Below are positions 5,946 to 6,900 of a stretch of 6,900 nucleotides of DNA, piece after piece. The notes under the pieces were generated by a model. That model saw only the letters and a program-made list of their open reading frames with translations, ran no database searches and was not told the origin of the DNA. Position 1 is the first letter of the stretch. Each line of letters opens with the position of its first letter. Source of the stretch: Flavobacteriaceae bacterium (GTDB lineage: Bacteria > Bacteroidota > Bacteroidia > Flavobacteriales > Flavobacteriaceae); contig VMCO01000111.1 of assembly GCA_008081325.1 (NCBI GenBank), forward strand, positions 1 through 6,900, given 5' to 3'. A program made the translations under genes and the position numbers.

Positions 5946-6710
5946 CTATTTTTTTAACTCAATTGTTATGGGGCAATGATCACTATGAACTACATCACTC
6001 AAAATATCAGCATACTTTAAATTGTTTTTCATTGAATAGGAAACCATAATATAATCTATTCTCCATCCTTTATTATTTGCTCTGGCATTAGCCCTGTAAG
6101 TCCACCAACTATATTTATTTGGATTTAAATTAAATTGCCTGAATGAATCGATAAATCCTGAATCAATAAATTTTTGAAGCCATTCTCTCTCAACAGGTAA
6201 AAATCCCGAAACATTTTTATTTCTTATCGGATCATGGATATCAATAGCTTTATGACATATATTATAATCTCCTGCAATGATTAAATTTTCAATCTTTGTA
6301 TTTAATTTTTTAACATATTCAATAAAATCGTCCATATAATTTAATTTGAATTCAAGACGATCAAGATTAGTGCCTGACGGAAGATATAAACTCATTACAG
6401 AAAAATCTTTAAAATCTAATCTGATATTTCTTCCCTCAAAATCCATATATGAAATTCCTGTTCCGTACTCAACATGAATAGGCTTATTTTTTGATAAAAT
6501 TGCAACTCCACTATACCCTTTTTTTGTTGCACTAAACCAATAATTATACTTAAATCCTATTGATTCAAATTTTGAAACATCAACCTGCTCCTCTAGAGCT
6601 TTTATTTCCTGAAGACACACTACATCTGGATCTTCCTTAATTAACCAATCAACCAAGCCCTTATTCATAGCTGCCCTTACTCCATTAACGTTATATGAAA
6701 CTATTTTCAT
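5946..6710 (-). CDS. xth: Exodeoxyribonuclease III / AP endonuclease (Xth/ExoA family)
   Basis: The 254-residue enzyme belongs to the EEP-fold exonuclease III family, which cleaves 5' of abasic sites and acts as a 3' exonuclease in base excision repair. From ATG 6710, the motifs are Asn7 in 'SYNVNGVRAA', metal ligand Glu35 in 'LQEIK', Tyr109 in 'LYLPSG', Asp148 and Asn150 in 'AGDYNIC', 'WWTYR' (202-206), Asp219 in 'GWRIDYI', and the Asp244-His245 pair in 'HSDHCP'. All catalytic residues are present and the length is normal. I chose ATG 6710 because the fold begins at 'MKIVSYNVNG'; the ATG at 6731 would add an unconserved MITNFFI. The gene converges on rng at a shared terminator and is divergent from the secreted-protein gene. 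Its substrate class complements MutY in the same window, since MutY leaves abasic sites. Confidence 0.95.
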   Translation of the reverse strand: MKIVSYNVNGVRAAMNKGLVDWLIKEDPDVVCLQEIKALEEQVDVSKFESIGFKYNYWFSATKKGYSGVAILSKNKPIHVEYGTGISYMDFEGRNIRLDFKDFSVMSLYLPSGTNLDRLEFKLNYMDDFIEYVKKLNTKIENLIIAGDYNICHKAIDIHDPIRNKNVSGFLPVEREWLQKFIDSGFIDSFRQFNLNPNKYSWWTYRANARANNKGWRIDYIMVSYSMKNNLKYADILSDVVHSDHCPITIELKK

Positions 6711-6724
6711 GATAAAGAAATTTG

Positions 6725-6742
6725 TTATCATAAAGATGATAA
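6725..6742. repeat. 7-bp inverted repeat in a divergent intergenic region
   Basis: TTATCAT (6725-6731) and ATGATAA (6736-6742) are perfect reverse complements separated by AAAG. The repeat lies between the divergent starts of xth (6710) and the secreted-protein gene (6777), where an operator or a leader hairpin could act. In DNA this AT-rich, a 7-bp repeat can also arise by chance. Confidence 0.35.
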
Positions 6743-6776
6743 AATATTTTCTATTATTTTTAGTTTATTCTATTAT

Positions 6777-6900
6777 ATGAGAGTAATACTGAGTTTATTC
6801 ATCTGTTTATTTTTTAACATAACCTACGGTCAAGAAATTGATCAAGATTCTACACAGGTGAATTTCAATAAGAGTATTGATTTTCAAGAGGAATTAAAAA
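6777..6900 (+). CDS. Secreted protein of unknown function, 3' partial
   Basis: From ATG at 6777 the frame stays open to the right edge (41 codons). Residues 1-18 look like a Sec signal peptide: Arg2, a hydrophobic core 'VILSLFICLFF', then 'NITYG' with likely cleavage between Gly18 and Gln19. The ending YGQE is typical of exported Bacteroidota proteins. The mature start is polar and acidic (beginning EIDQDST). Too little is visible to name a family. An exported or periplasmic product is likely. The start codon overlaps the stop of a 14-codon hydrophobic mini-ORF (6736-6780). Confidence 0.65.
   Translation, partial: MRVILSLFICLFFNITYGQEIDQDSTQVNFNKSIDFQEELK

Noticed and set aside
6711..6731. 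Extended xth start at ATG 6731
   Set aside because: The extra residues MITNFFI precede the conserved 'MKIVSYNVNG' start of the family and are not expected in it.

Overview
This window is chromosomal DNA from an AT-rich member of the Bacteroidota, most probably a flavobacterium-like organism. The evidence is the block mutY, ssb, gldD on one strand, divergent from an HU-family gene and an RNase E/G gene on the other, which is a familiar Bacteroidota arrangement. GldD is itself found only in that phylum. The gene starts lack Shine-Dalgarno sequences, and a TAnnTTTG -7 promoter element lies ahead of the HU gene. No mobile element, CRISPR array, tRNA or rRNA is visible, and the window reads as a compact housekeeping region.

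Layout from left to right. Bases 1-713 (+) are the 3' end of a gene whose product matches the C-terminal part of Bacteroidota M16 (insulinase-like) peptidases. It runs into a convergent four-gene minus-strand unit, probably one operon: mutY (adenine glycosylase), ssb, gldD (gliding/type 9 secretion lipoprotein) and an EamA-type transporter, with spacings of 33 bp, 29 bp and a 4-bp ATGA overlap. gldE, which usually sits between ssb and gldD, is missing. Divergent from mutY is a plus-strand group: an HU/IHF-family DNA-binding protein, a 30-residue extremely basic protein (4131-4223), a 127-nt leader with a hairpin, and rng (RNase E/G family). A perfect 36-bp palindrome (A9, 18-bp core, T9) ends rng and also serves the convergent xth gene (exonuclease III/AP endonuclease). 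At the right edge, divergent from xth, a secreted protein of unknown function begins and runs out of the window.

Functional themes are DNA repair and single-strand handling (MutY and Xth in base excision repair, SSB), nucleoid structure (HU), RNA processing (RNase G, perhaps with the tiny basic protein as a ribosome or RNA partner) and the cell envelope (GldD, M16 peptidase, EamA transporter). The features most worth a second look are the 30-residue basic protein, the lost gldE, the structured rng leader, the Cys-less RNase E/G protein and the small structured start region of the right-edge gene. I see no strong evidence of a wholly new multi-gene system.
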